A stretch of 64,000 nucleotides of DNA from Streptomyces sp. CB03234. Its GTDB lineage: Bacteria > Actinomycetota > Actinomycetes > Streptomycetales > Streptomycetaceae. Under the pieces are notes generated by a model. The model had not been told where the DNA came from and searched no databases. It saw only the letters and a program-made list of their open reading frames with translations. The stretch covers positions 124,001 to 188,000 of the forward strand of contig NZ_LIYH01000009.1 in assembly GCF_001905885.1 (NCBI RefSeq), given 5' to 3'. Positions 16,421 to 27,080 of this stretch are shown here, piece by piece (positions within the stretch are counted from its first letter, which is position 1; every line of letters begins with the position of its first letter). The translations under genes and the position numbers were made by a program.

Positions 16421-17455
16421 ATGCACGATCACATAGCCGAGGCCGTCAAGGAACCGGACGTCGTGACCGTCCCGCCGGGCGCGATCTGTCTGCGCTTCGA
16501 GACGATGAAGCTGTACTCGGCCCTCGGCGCCGTACGCCACCTGCTGGAGACCGGACAGGTCAAGCCCGGTGACACCCTCGTCGACAGCTCCAGCGGCATC
16601 TACGCCCACGCGCTCGCCCTCGCCTGCCACCGCTATGGCCTCAACTGCCACATCGTCGGCTCGACGACCGTGGACCGCACCCTGCGGGTCCAGCTGGAGA
16701 TCCTCGGCGCCACCCTGGAACAGGTCCGGCCGTCCAAGAACCTGCGCCTGGACCAGAACCTCCGTGTGGAGCGGATCGGGGAACTGCTGCGCGAGAACCC
16801 GCACTACCACTGGATGCGGCAGTACCACGACGCCATCCATTACCTGGGTTACCGGGACGTCGCCGACCTCATCCGCAAGGAGGTCCCGGAGGGTCCGCTG
16901 TCGCTGGTCGGGGGCGTGGGCACCGGGGCGTCCACCGGTGCCATCGCCACCTACCTGCGCGAGGCGGGCCGGGACGTGGCGCTGGTCGGGGTGCAGCCGT
17001 TCGGCAGTGTCACCTTCGGCGCCGAGCACGTCTCCGACCCGGACATGATCATCGCCGGTATCGGCAGCTCCATCCCCTTCCAGAACGTCCGGCACGATCT
17101 GTACGACCGCATCCACTGGGTCAACTTCGACTACGCCATGTCGGGCGCCGTCGAACTCCTGCGGGCCAGCGGCATCTTCGCCGGCCTGTCGGCGGGAGCC
17201 GCGTACCTCGCCACCCTGTGGGAGCGGGAGCGCGACGCCGACCGTACGTACGTCTTCCTCGCCGCCGACACCGGGCACCGGTACGTGGACAGCGCCTACG
17301 CCAACCACGCCGACGCCATGGGCCTCGGATCGATGCGGCCCCATGAGGTCACGGCGCGGGACGAGCTGCGGCACCCGTGGTCGGCGATGGACTGGCCGCC
17401 GACCGACAGCGCGCTGCTGCGTGACGCTCCCGTGCTGGTGCCCGAGAGGGCCTAG
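16421..17455 (+). CDS. Cysteine-synthase/SbnA-like protein lacking the PLP lysine
   Basis: A 344-residue member of the fold-type II PLP family, nearest in pattern to SbnA and cysteine synthase: VGTGASTGAIATYL corresponds to the phosphate-binding glycine loop, GIGSSIPF to the GIG segment, FAGLSAGAAYLATL to the later SSGAA segment and FLAADTGHRYVDSAY to the end motif. At the N terminus the usual ...E-x2-NP-x2-SxKDR region reads FETMKLYSALGAV at residues 26-38, so the Schiff-base lysine position (residue 35, two after S33) holds leucine. The asparagine loop is also changed (SSSGIY). It may use another lysine (K30), may not use PLP, or may bind rather than convert its ligand. Confidence 0.82.
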   Translation: MHDHIAEAVKEPDVVTVPPGAICLRFETMKLYSALGAVRHLLETGQVKPGDTLVDSSSGIYAHALALACHRYGLNCHIVGSTTVDRTLRVQLEILGATLEQVRPSKNLRLDQNLRVERIGELLRENPHYHWMRQYHDAIHYLGYRDVADLIRKEVPEGPLSLVGGVGTGASTGAIATYLREAGRDVALVGVQPFGSVTFGAEHVSDPDMIIAGIGSSIPFQNVRHDLYDRIHWVNFDYAMSGAVELLRASGIFAGLSAGAAYLATLWERERDADRTYVFLAADTGHRYVDSAYANHADAMGLGSMRPHEVTARDELRHPWSAMDWPPTDSALLRDAPVLVPERA

Positions 17456-17519
17456 CGTCGCCGCCGGGGCCGGCCGATCGCCCCCCCTCGTACCGTCTTT
17501 CACCGGAAGGTGTCCCGTC

Positions 17520-18299
17520 ATGTCCCTCGACGAGCAGCTCTCACGCGGTTTCGTTCTCCTGCCCCGCCTCCTCGACGCCGCCGAGACGGCGGCTCTGGGC
17601 GAGGCGGCGGAAGCCGTGCTCGCGCGCGTGACGAAGAAGGCACTGGCAGGGACGGCCGACGTCACCGTGTGGCCGGACGGGCACCGGCTGGAGAAGGTGG
17701 ACGGCACCACCGTCCACTGGGAGCCGGACGCCCGTCCGCCCGCGGTCCGCAGCCTCGCACCGGTCACGCACCTGGACCCGGCGCTGGACGTCCTGTGGGC
17801 GGACGGGCGGATCACCGGCCCGATGCGGCGGATCGTGCACAGCGAGCGGCTCGGCCCGTTCACCTCCAAGCTCAACTTCAAGCGCGCAGGGGTAGGTTCG
17901 GAGTTCCGCTGGCACCAGGACCACCCGTACTGGTACTGCTGCGCCGGGCCCGATGCCCGGGACGTCGCCACCGCGATGATCTTCCTCGACGACGTCACGG
18001 CCGACAACGGCGCCCTGGAGATCGTGCCGGGCAGCCACCTGGCCGGACCCGCGCCACGGGACAGGTCCGAGCCCACCGGCCTGCTGGTGGACACCGCGCG
18101 CACCGATGTGAGCGGCGCGGTGACCGTCGAGGCGCCGGCCGGCTCCGTCCTGATGTTCCCCGGGCTCATCGTGCACCGCTCCGGCCCCAACCGGACGGCC
18201 CGCGACCGGCGTTCTCTCCTGCTGTGCTTCCAGCCCGCCGGGCGCCCCGGGCTCCCGGCGCTCCCCTACCGCGCGGAGCGGCTCGCCGACCTTCCCTGA
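17520..18299 (+). CDS. Phytanoyl-CoA dioxygenase (PhyH) family oxygenase
   Basis: A 259-residue iron/2-oxoglutarate oxygenase. The facial triad is complete: H132 and D134 in WHQDHPYW, H219 in LIVHRSG; an arginine (R230 or R231) for 2-oxoglutarate follows. PhyH enzymes of biosynthetic clusters usually hydroxylate amino-acid or alkyl carbons. In a metallophore setting, hydroxylation could add a metal ligand, for example making a beta-hydroxy carboxylate. ATG at 17520 is preceded by GGAAGG; several in-frame codons further upstream extend into the previous gene and are not favoured. Third gene of the rightward run. Confidence 0.88.
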   Translation: MSLDEQLSRGFVLLPRLLDAAETAALGEAAEAVLARVTKKALAGTADVTVWPDGHRLEKVDGTTVHWEPDARPPAVRSLAPVTHLDPALDVLWADGRITGPMRRIVHSERLGPFTSKLNFKRAGVGSEFRWHQDHPYWYCCAGPDARDVATAMIFLDDVTADNGALEIVPGSHLAGPAPRDRSEPTGLLVDTARTDVSGAVTVEAPAGSVLMFPGLIVHRSGPNRTARDRRSLLLCFQPAGRPGLPALPYRAERLADLP

Positions 18300-18340
18300 C
18301 CTCCCCTCCCTTCCATCAACCCCCCTGAGAAAGAACCGAT

Positions 18341-19162
18341 ATGCCTCTCTCACAGCCGTACTCCGTACCCGAGCTGCAGCAGGCCGTCCTCGACGGCGCT
18401 TTCGGCCCCCGTCCGCAGGAACTGGCCGTCACCAGCGCCTTCTGGCTCCACCACACCACCCGGCTCGCCGGCAGCCAGGTCACGTACCGCAACAGCTACC
18501 TGCTGATGAGGTCCGGCGACGCCTTCGGCGCCTGCTCCTTCGAAGCCGGCGAGGTCGCCCCCGACTTCTGCGCCGACGCCTCCGGGCACACCCTCGACAC
18601 CCTCATCCGGCACGACTCGGCGCCGGTGCGCATCGCCGCGCTCGACGCCTACCTCGGGCGCGTACAGCCGCACCGCAGCGCCGCGAACGCCGAGACCGTC
18701 ACCCTGCCCACCGGAACGCCGGAGGAGCGCGCGCAGGCGAGGGACGCGGCCGTGGCCGGGCTCCTCGACATCGCGCCCGGCGCGAAGGTCGCCCTCATCG
18801 GCGTCGTCAACCCGCTCGTCGCCGCGATACGCGAGCAGGGCGGCGTCCCGCTGCCCTGCGACTTCAACCTGCGTACCACCAACTGGGGCGACCCGGTCAC
18901 CGACGACATGACGCAGGTCCTCGCCGAGGCGGACGCCGTGGTCGCCACCGGCATGACGCTGAGCAACGGCAGCTTCGACCAGATCCTCGAACACTGCCGC
19001 AAGCAGGAACTCCCCCTGGTGGTGTACGCGCAGACCGGCAGCGCCGTCGCGCGGGCCTTCCTGGGTGCCGGCGTGACCGCGCTGTCCGCCGAGCCGTTCC
19101 CCTTCTCCCAGTTCAGCGCCGACGCCACCGCGCTGTACCGGTACCGGGCGGAGCAGGCATGA
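18341..19162 (+). CDS. DUF364 putative heavy-metal chelation protein
   Basis: A 273-residue protein. The C-terminal half has a Rossmann-like strand VALIGVVNPLV near residue 150 and the motif VVATGMTLSNGSFDQIL near residue 200 that marks DUF364 (Pfam describes it as putative heavy-metal chelation). The N-terminal part has the companion enolase-N-like layout with WLHHTTRLAGSQVTYRN. Four cysteines are spread through the chain. Its role is unknown: it could insert, bind or sense the metal of the metallophore, or carry out a condensation step. The gene ends in ATGA shared with the transporter gene, so the two are coupled. Confidence 0.82.
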   Translation: MPLSQPYSVPELQQAVLDGAFGPRPQELAVTSAFWLHHTTRLAGSQVTYRNSYLLMRSGDAFGACSFEAGEVAPDFCADASGHTLDTLIRHDSAPVRIAALDAYLGRVQPHRSAANAETVTLPTGTPEERAQARDAAVAGLLDIAPGAKVALIGVVNPLVAAIREQGGVPLPCDFNLRTTNWGDPVTDDMTQVLAEADAVVATGMTLSNGSFDQILEHCRKQELPLVVYAQTGSAVARAFLGAGVTALSAEPFPFSQFSADATALYRYRAEQA

Positions 19163-20460
19163 GCAGCGAGACGCAGGGCGCCACGGCCTCCCCCGAGGCT
19201 CCCGCCGAGGCCGCCGACACGGCCGTGGGGCAGGCGGTGACGGGCGACGGAGCCGTACCCGGCGACTGGAAGATGACCCGCCTCCTGTGGCCGTTCATGC
19301 TGGCCTCGGCCGTCGGGCTGGTGCCCTTCACCATCTACAGCACGTTCCTCGTGCCCATCGCCCAGGCGGCGGACGGCGGCGTCGCCGCACTCGGCCAACT
19401 GCGCGGCCTCGGCGGCCTCGCGGCCCTGGCCGTGGGCACCGCGCTGGCACCGCTGATCGACCGCGTGCGCAAGGAATGGGCGGCCGCGGGCGGACTCGCC
19501 GTCCTGGCCGTCTCCGCCGCGCTCGGCGCGAGCGGTGACTTCCTGATGCTGGCGGCCTTCTGCCTGCTCGTCGGCGCCGGTACGGCGGTACTGAACCCGG
19601 CGCTCACGGCGGCCGCCGCCGACCGCTTCGACGACGACGCCGCCGCGGGCCGCGCGGCGACGCTGATCACCGCCACGCAGTCGCTGACCGCCCTCCTCGC
19701 GGCGCCGCTCGTGGCACTGCCGGCCCTGCTGTGGGGCTGGCAGGGCGACCTGTGGGCCATCGCCGCGATCTCGTCCGTCCTGGCCCTGTACTTCCTCCTG
19801 CGGGGCCGCCGTCGCCACGGTGCGGGTGGCGCGGCGGTGAAGGCCGAGAAGCCGGGCTACCTGGAGTCGTTCCGGTTGCTGGGAGCCCTGCCCGGAGTGG
19901 TCCCGCTGCTGCTGGTCGCCATGCTGCGGACGGCGGCCTTCATGGGCTACCTCGCCTACCTCGCCGCCTTCTACGACGAACGCTTCGGTCTCGGACCCGA
20001 GACGTTCGCGATCGTGTGGACGCTCAGCGGTACGTCGTTCTTCCTCGGGAACCTGTTCGCCGGGCGACTGCTGAGCGCCGAGAAGCCGAGGATCCCCAGC
20101 GAGCGTCTGATGGCGCTGGCGCTGCTGGTGGCGCTGTCCGCCCTGGTCGGCGTCTTCTTCACGGAGTCGCTGTTCCTCGCCCTTCCGCTGACGGCGCTGG
20201 TCGGCGTCGGACACGCCACGGTGGCGGCCTGCGTCACCACGCTGCTCGTACGCCGCTGCGGCTCCCTGCGCGGCACGGCGCTGAGCATCAACGCCGCCGG
20301 AATGAGCTTCGGCGTCTTCCTCGGCGCCGGGCTCGGCGGCGTGGGGCTCGCGCTCGGCGGATACCCCGGTACGGCGGCGGTACTGGGCGGGCTGACCCTC
20401 GTGGCACTCGTCCTCGCCCGGGTGGTGGCCCGGTCCGCGCCTCCGCCCACGACGGACTGA
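19159..20460 (+). CDS. Major facilitator exporter of the metal locus
   Basis: A 433-residue transporter with about twelve membrane helices. After a 35-residue soluble leader, helices begin at LWPFMLASAVGLVPFTIY; the loop LIDRVRKEW between helices 2 and 3 stands for the conserved loop of the family, and an arginine-rich loop RGRRRHG divides the halves. Its start overlaps the DUF364 gene by four bases. Biosynthetic genes followed by an MFS gene usually export their product, as in opine-type metallophore loci. The binding-protein importer 8 kb to the left would bring the loaded chelator back. Confidence 0.88.
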   Translation: MSSETQGATASPEAPAEAADTAVGQAVTGDGAVPGDWKMTRLLWPFMLASAVGLVPFTIYSTFLVPIAQAADGGVAALGQLRGLGGLAALAVGTALAPLIDRVRKEWAAAGGLAVLAVSAALGASGDFLMLAAFCLLVGAGTAVLNPALTAAAADRFDDDAAAGRAATLITATQSLTALLAAPLVALPALLWGWQGDLWAIAAISSVLALYFLLRGRRRHGAGGAAVKAEKPGYLESFRLLGALPGVVPLLLVAMLRTAAFMGYLAYLAAFYDERFGLGPETFAIVWTLSGTSFFLGNLFAGRLLSAEKPRIPSERLMALALLVALSALVGVFFTESLFLALPLTALVGVGHATVAACVTTLLVRRCGSLRGTALSINAAGMSFGVFLGAGLGGVGLALGGYPGTAAVLGGLTLVALVLARVVARSAPPPTTD

Positions 20461-20588
20461 CGCCGCCCCGCCGCGTGCCGCGCACACGGCATGCGATCGT
20501 CATCGGGCCGGGGCCTGCGAGCCGTACGGCGTGCTCCGCGGGCCCCTGGCGTCGTACCGCCGGAACAGCGTTCATCAGGGAGTCAGTT

Positions 20589-21035
20589 GTGACGGTCACA
20601 GGGGCGGAGACCAGCCGGCGCATGACACGCCAACGCGCCGCCGTCCGGCAGGCCCTCGCCGACTGCCCCGGTTTCGTCTCCGCCCAGGAACTCCACGCGC
20701 TGATGGGCGGGGCGGGCGTCCGCGTCGGGCTCACCACCGTGTACCGGGCGCTGCAGGACCTGGAGCGGGCCGGCGCCGCCGACGTCGTACGGGACGACGT
20801 CGGAGAACGGCTCTACCGGCACCGCCCGGGCGCCGGACACCGCCACTACCTCATCTGCCGGCACTGCCGCCGCAACCAGCTCCTGGACGCCGACGTCGTC
20901 GAGCGCTGGGTCGCCGACGTCGTCCGGTCGACGGGCTTCGCGGACGTCGAGCACACCCTGGAGCTCACCGGAATCTGCGGCGGTTGCCGAAGCGACGTGG
21001 ACGCCGGTGGATCCGGCGCACCGCCGCCCTTGTGA
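20589..21035 (+). CDS. Fur/Zur-family metal-dependent repressor
   Basis: A 148-residue winged-helix regulator. The DNA-binding helix region reads SAQELHALMGGAGVRVGLTTVYRAL near residues 31-55. CRHC at 90-93 and CGGC at 130-133 form the structural zinc site, and HRHYLIC holds regulatory histidines. The run of ligands resembles Zur more than Fur or Nur. GTG at 20589 follows GGGAG; a later ATG at 20622 is possible. Placed 128 bases after the exporter, it probably is the local regulator acting at the two Zur-like boxes. The genome-wide Zur could equally bind them, so this one may be an additional paralogue. Confidence 0.85.
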   Translation: MTVTGAETSRRMTRQRAAVRQALADCPGFVSAQELHALMGGAGVRVGLTTVYRALQDLERAGAADVVRDDVGERLYRHRPGAGHRHYLICRHCRRNQLLDADVVERWVADVVRSTGFADVEHTLELTGICGGCRSDVDAGGSGAPPPL

Positions 21036-21111
21036 TCCGGGGCGGGCTTCGCGTGATCGCCGGTGGCCCACGGCGGTCACCGGCATCATCGGCCTCGCCC
21101 CAGCGTCCACG

Positions 21112-22641
21112 TCAGTCGTCCACGACGAGGGGCGGCGTCGCGTGGTGCAGTACCTCGCCGCGGAAGAACTCGGGGCTGTGGCGCCGCATCAGCAGCATGA
21201 TCGCGGCGCCGAGGAGCAGCAGGCCCACGCCGATGACGAAGACGCTGCCGACGCCGGCGACCGAGCTGCCGCTGCCGTAGGACGGCTCCCAGGTGTCCCT
21301 CAGGGTTCTGAGGAACACGCCGGTGAGCATGAGGCCGCCGAGGCCCGGCATGAGGCCCTTGAGCAACAGGCTGCCCGGTGAGTGCCGCAGCCGGCGGCGG
21401 AAGAACCAGACGCAGGAGAAGGCCGTGATCCCGTAGTAGAAGCTGATCATGAGGCCGAGGGCGAAGACGGTGTCCAGGAGGACGTTCTCGCTGACCAGGG
21501 TCATCAGCGTGTAGAAGGTGCCGGTGACGACGGCCGCCGCGACGGTGGCGCGGGCGGGGGTCTGGAAGCGTGGATGGACGGCGGCGAACGTCGTCGGCAG
21601 GGCCTTGTAGGTGCTCATCGCCAGGGCGGTGCGGGCCACCGGGATGAAGGTGGTCTGGAGGCTGGCGGCAGCGCTGGTCAGGACCGCGACGAAGAGCAGC
21701 ACCCCGAGGCCCGGGCCCATGACCGGATCGGCGAGCGCGGCGAAGACGTTGTCGGCGGTCTCCGGGTTGCCCAGGCCGGTGCCCTCGGTGCCGACGCCGG
21801 CGTACATCTGTGCGGCGACGGCGACGAGCAGGTACGTACAGACGATGACGACGATGGACAGCAGCGCGGCGCGGCCGGGCGTCCGTTCGCTGCCGGTGCT
21901 CTCCTCATTGACCGTCAGGCAGGTGTCCCAGCCCCAGTAGATGAAGATCGACAGGGTGACGCCGGCGGTGAAGGCCGTGAAGGAGTCGACACCGAACGGG
22001 TCCAGCCAGGACCAGGAGAAGCCGAGCGCCCCCTCTGCCTCGCCGGACGTGGAGATCGCCATGACGATGAACAGGGCGAGTACGACCAGTTGCAGGCCGA
22101 CCAGTACGGACTGCAGCCACTCGGTGAGGGTGATCCCGCGGTAGCTGATCCAGGTGGCGACGGCGATGAAGGCCAGGGTGGTCGGGATGTGCACGGCCTT
22201 GTTGTCGTTGAGTTCGGTGACGTCCGGGCTGCCGGTCACCTCCCCCAGGAAGAGGTAGAAGAACTCGGTGGCCACCCCGGCCAGGTTGGAGAGCACCACG
22301 ATGGACGCCATCAGCATGCCCCAGCCGCACATCCAGCCGGTCCTGGGCCCGAAGGCCTTGGCCGACCAGGCGAAGGAGGTGCCGCAGTCGGGCATCACCT
22401 TGTTCAGCTCGCGGTAGGCGAAGGCCACCAGCAGCATCGGCACGAATCCGGCCAGGAAGATGCCCGGCATCCGCAGCCCGGCCTCCCCGACGGTCGGTCC
22501 GAGGGTGGCGGTGAGGCTGTAGGCGGGGGCGACGGTGGAAATGCCGATCACCGTGCCACCGAGCAGGCCGACGGTGTCCCGGCTCAGCCCCTTGGCCTTG
22601 AGATCCTCGCGATCGTTTCCCTGTGGAGCGCCTTTCGTCAT
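21112..22641 (-). CDS. APC-superfamily amino acid/polyamine permease
   Basis: A 509-residue transporter with about twelve to fourteen membrane helices. The start GLSRDTVGLLGGTVIGISTVAPAYS contains the GG-T-IG turn of helix 1 used for substrate binding in APC permeases; GTSFAWSAKAFGPRTGWM follows. It probably takes up an amino acid or amine by cation symport. It converges with the Fur-like gene and seems monocistronic. The substrate cannot be told. No link to the metal locus is evident, though amino acid supply would fit. Confidence 0.88.
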   Translation of the reverse strand: MTKGAPQGNDREDLKAKGLSRDTVGLLGGTVIGISTVAPAYSLTATLGPTVGEAGLRMPGIFLAGFVPMLLVAFAYRELNKVMPDCGTSFAWSAKAFGPRTGWMCGWGMLMASIVVLSNLAGVATEFFYLFLGEVTGSPDVTELNDNKAVHIPTTLAFIAVATWISYRGITLTEWLQSVLVGLQLVVLALFIVMAISTSGEAEGALGFSWSWLDPFGVDSFTAFTAGVTLSIFIYWGWDTCLTVNEESTGSERTPGRAALLSIVVIVCTYLLVAVAAQMYAGVGTEGTGLGNPETADNVFAALADPVMGPGLGVLLFVAVLTSAAASLQTTFIPVARTALAMSTYKALPTTFAAVHPRFQTPARATVAAAVVTGTFYTLMTLVSENVLLDTVFALGLMISFYYGITAFSCVWFFRRRLRHSPGSLLLKGLMPGLGGLMLTGVFLRTLRDTWEPSYGSGSSVAGVGSVFVIGVGLLLLGAAIMLLMRRHSPEFFRGEVLHHATPPLVVDD

Positions 22642-22746
22642 CCCTGCAGTCTGGTCGCTCCGGCGGGGAGAATCCGGAACGTGACGAGGTGGCGCGTGAA
22701 GTGGCGTTCGAGCCGCCGTGTCGCACCCGGCTTCCGGCGAGGCGTC

Positions 22747-23130
22747 TCACCCGGCCGTCGCGCCGGCCGCCGCCAGAACCGCCACCGGCAGCAGCAGCAT
22801 CCATTGCGGCAGGCGCAGCCATGGCTTCGGCCGGCGCGCCGCCAGTGACACCACCAGGAACACGCCGGAGTAGGCCACGAAGTGGGCGGCCAGGAGCCAG
22901 GCGACGGTGTCACCGCCAGGACGGTCACCGAGGGCGAGCCAGACCAGGGCGGCGGCCGCCAGCACCAGGTCGGCCGTGACCAGGTGCCAGACCGCGTGCA
23001 GGACACTGCGCGGCTCTTCGGGGAGGTTGCCGGCCAGCAGGGGGCGGACGACGTCCCGGCCGCCGGCGACGGCGTGGATGGCGGCGACCGCTGCGGCGGT
23101 TGTCCCGGCGGCGAGGAACCAGGTGTTCAT
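22747..23130 (-). CDS. Small four-helix membrane protein
   Basis: A 127-residue hydrophobic protein with four predicted membrane helices, starting MNTWFLAAGTTAAAVAAIHA and with HAVWHLVTADLVLAA in helix 2. It overlaps the TetR gene by four bases (ATGA), so the regulator and this protein are made together, and the regulator may control it. No function is known for this family. Confidence 0.75.
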   Translation of the reverse strand: MNTWFLAAGTTAAAVAAIHAVAGGRDVVRPLLAGNLPEEPRSVLHAVWHLVTADLVLAAAALVWLALGDRPGGDTVAWLLAAHFVAYSGVFLVVSLAARRPKPWLRLPQWMLLLPVAVLAAAGATAG

Positions 23131-23714
23131 CGGGTCTCGATTCCGCGGCCCACGATGGCCGCCAGTTGTGTGGCCAGCCTCGGGCCGGGCTGCTCGCCCA
23201 CCAGGCCGATGTGGAAGAAGACGGCCCCGGCCAGCGTGTCGAGTACGAGATCGACCGGCACGTCGGGGTCGGTCTCCCCGCGCTGGGCGGCTCGCTCGAA
23301 CACCGCCACCAAGCAGTCCTTGGCCGGGGCCAGGAACTGGGAGCGGATGCGGGCCCGCAGATCCGGGGTGGCGGCGAAGTCGGCCAGCAGGCCCGGTAGG
23401 GCGGCAGCGGCGGCCGGGGCGGAGAACTCCTGGATCAGGGCCTCCAGGAGCGCCGTGAGGTCACCGGCCAGCGTGCCGGTGTCCGGTGCGGGCGCCGCCT
23501 CGGCCTGGGTGAACACCGCCTCGTACACCAGCTCCGCCTTGCCCGACCAGCGCCGGTAGACCGTGTCCTTGCCGACGCCCGCCCGAGCCGCCACCGCCCC
23601 GATCGAGGTGTCGGCGTAGCCGGCTTCGGTCACCAGCTCGGTCGTGGCGGTCAGGATCGCCTGATGGGCACGACTGTCTCGGGGACGCCCACGCGGGGCG
23701 CTGGGCAGCGTCAT
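23127..23714 (-). CDS. TetR-family repressor
   Basis: A 195-residue regulator. The N-terminal domain reads RGRPRDSRAHQAILTAT and IGAVAARAGVGKDTVYRRW at residues 8-56, a standard TetR helix-turn-helix; the C-terminal ligand domain is alanine rich and carries DTLAGAVFFHIGL. It is divergent from the AraC gene, with 82 bases between, where AATAACC and GGGTAAT (about 23718-23750) may form a weak operator. The coupled membrane protein downstream is the likely target. Confidence 0.88.
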   Translation of the reverse strand: MTLPSAPRGRPRDSRAHQAILTATTELVTEAGYADTSIGAVAARAGVGKDTVYRRWSGKAELVYEAVFTQAEAAPAPDTGTLAGDLTALLEALIQEFSAPAAAAALPGLLADFAATPDLRARIRSQFLAPAKDCLVAVFERAAQRGETDPDVPVDLVLDTLAGAVFFHIGLVGEQPGPRLATQLAAIVGRGIETR

Positions 23715-23796
23715 GCAATAACCATACTGGACGACCCGTTGGGTAATACGAGGGCGTCCCGCGCACGGCGTCCCGGGGCTGTGGGAGGGTGGTGGC

Positions 23797-24216
23797 GTGA
23801 CACTGGAAGACCTCGTCCGGTTGCGCCGGGCCCGTGACCTGATGGACCGCGAGTACGCGAAGCCGCTCGACGTTCCGGCGCTGGCGCGGGTCGCCCTGAT
23901 GTCGCCGGGCCACTTCTCCCGCAGTTTCCGCGCCGCCTTCGGGGAGACGCCGTACAGCTATCTGATGACGCGCCGGATCGAGCGGGCCAAGGCGCTGCTG
24001 CGGCGCGGTGACCTGACGGTGACGGAGGTCTGCTTCGCGGTCGGCTGCACCTCGCTGGGGTCGTTCAGCTCACGGTTCACCGAGCTGGTCGGCGAGAGTC
24101 CGAGCGCCTACCGGGCCCGCTCCCATGACGAGGGCGCCGCCGTGCCCGCCTGCGTCGCGAAGGTCCACACGCGACCGGTCAGGAATGGAGAAGCGAAACG
24201 CGCACCCCGCCCGTAG
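23797..24216 (+). CDS. AraC-type HTH regulator, minimal
   Basis: A 139-residue protein with only an AraC/XylS DNA-binding domain at residues 1-105: the first helix-turn-helix is near VPALARVALMSPGHFSRSFR and the second near VTEVCFAVGCTSLGSFSSRF. There is no ligand domain, only a short basic tail, so activity may be set by level or by partner. GTG at 23797 follows GGGAGGG. It is 10 bases ahead of the VOC gene and leads a three-gene unit AraC-VOC-UvrA-like that I recall as common in Streptomyces. Confidence 0.87.
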   Translation: MTLEDLVRLRRARDLMDREYAKPLDVPALARVALMSPGHFSRSFRAAFGETPYSYLMTRRIERAKALLRRGDLTVTEVCFAVGCTSLGSFSSRFTELVGESPSAYRARSHDEGAAVPACVAKVHTRPVRNGEAKRAPRP

Positions 24217-24226
24217 CGTGAAGCGC

Positions 24227-24643
24227 ATGGACATCAGCCTTTCGCAGTGCTTCATCGCCGTCGACGACCACGACAAGGCGCTCGCCTTCTACCGGGACGT
24301 TCTCGGCCTGGAGGTGCGCAACGACGTCGGGTTCGAGGGGATGCGCTGGGTGACCGTCGGCTCGCCGTCGCAGCCCGATGTGGACATCGTCCTGGAGCCC
24401 CCTCTCGCCGATCCGAACGCCTCCCCCGCCGACAAGGCGGCCATGGCGGAACTGCTGGCCAAGGGCCTGCTGCGCGGTGTCATCTTCAGGACCGACGACT
24501 GCGACGCCACCTTCGAGCGCATCCGCGCCGCGGGCGGCGAGGTGTTCCAGGAGCCGACCGACCAGCCGTACGGCGTCCGCGACTGCGCCTTCCGCGATCC
24601 CTCCGGCAACATGCTGCGCTTCAGCCGGCCCCGCACGCACTGA
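24227..24643 (+). CDS. VOC (glyoxalase/bleomycin-resistance) protein
   Basis: A 138-residue vicinal-oxygen-chelate protein with two beta-alpha-beta-beta-beta modules. It begins SQCFIAVDDHDKALAFYRDVLG and ends FRDPSGNMLRF, both hallmarks. VOC proteins act in drug binding, glyoxalase or dioxygenase reactions; the partner genes suggest stress or drug response. ATG at 24227 is chosen because it starts the fold exactly. It is 14 bases upstream of the UvrA-like gene. Confidence 0.88.
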   Translation: MDISLSQCFIAVDDHDKALAFYRDVLGLEVRNDVGFEGMRWVTVGSPSQPDVDIVLEPPLADPNASPADKAAMAELLAKGLLRGVIFRTDDCDATFERIRAAGGEVFQEPTDQPYGVRDCAFRDPSGNMLRFSRPRTH

Positions 24644-24657
24644 GCCGAGGAGACACG

Positions 24658-27048
<2,391 letters not shown>

Positions 27049-27055
27049 CCAAAAC

Positions 27056-27080
27056 CCCCGGCAGGGTCCCCTGACCGGGG
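27056..27080 (+). terminator. Stem-loop after the UvrA-like gene
   Basis: CCCCGG-CAGG and CCTGACCGGGG can pair with one bulged base across a short loop eight bases after the stop codon. There is no U tract, as is usual in Streptomyces. Confidence 0.45.
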
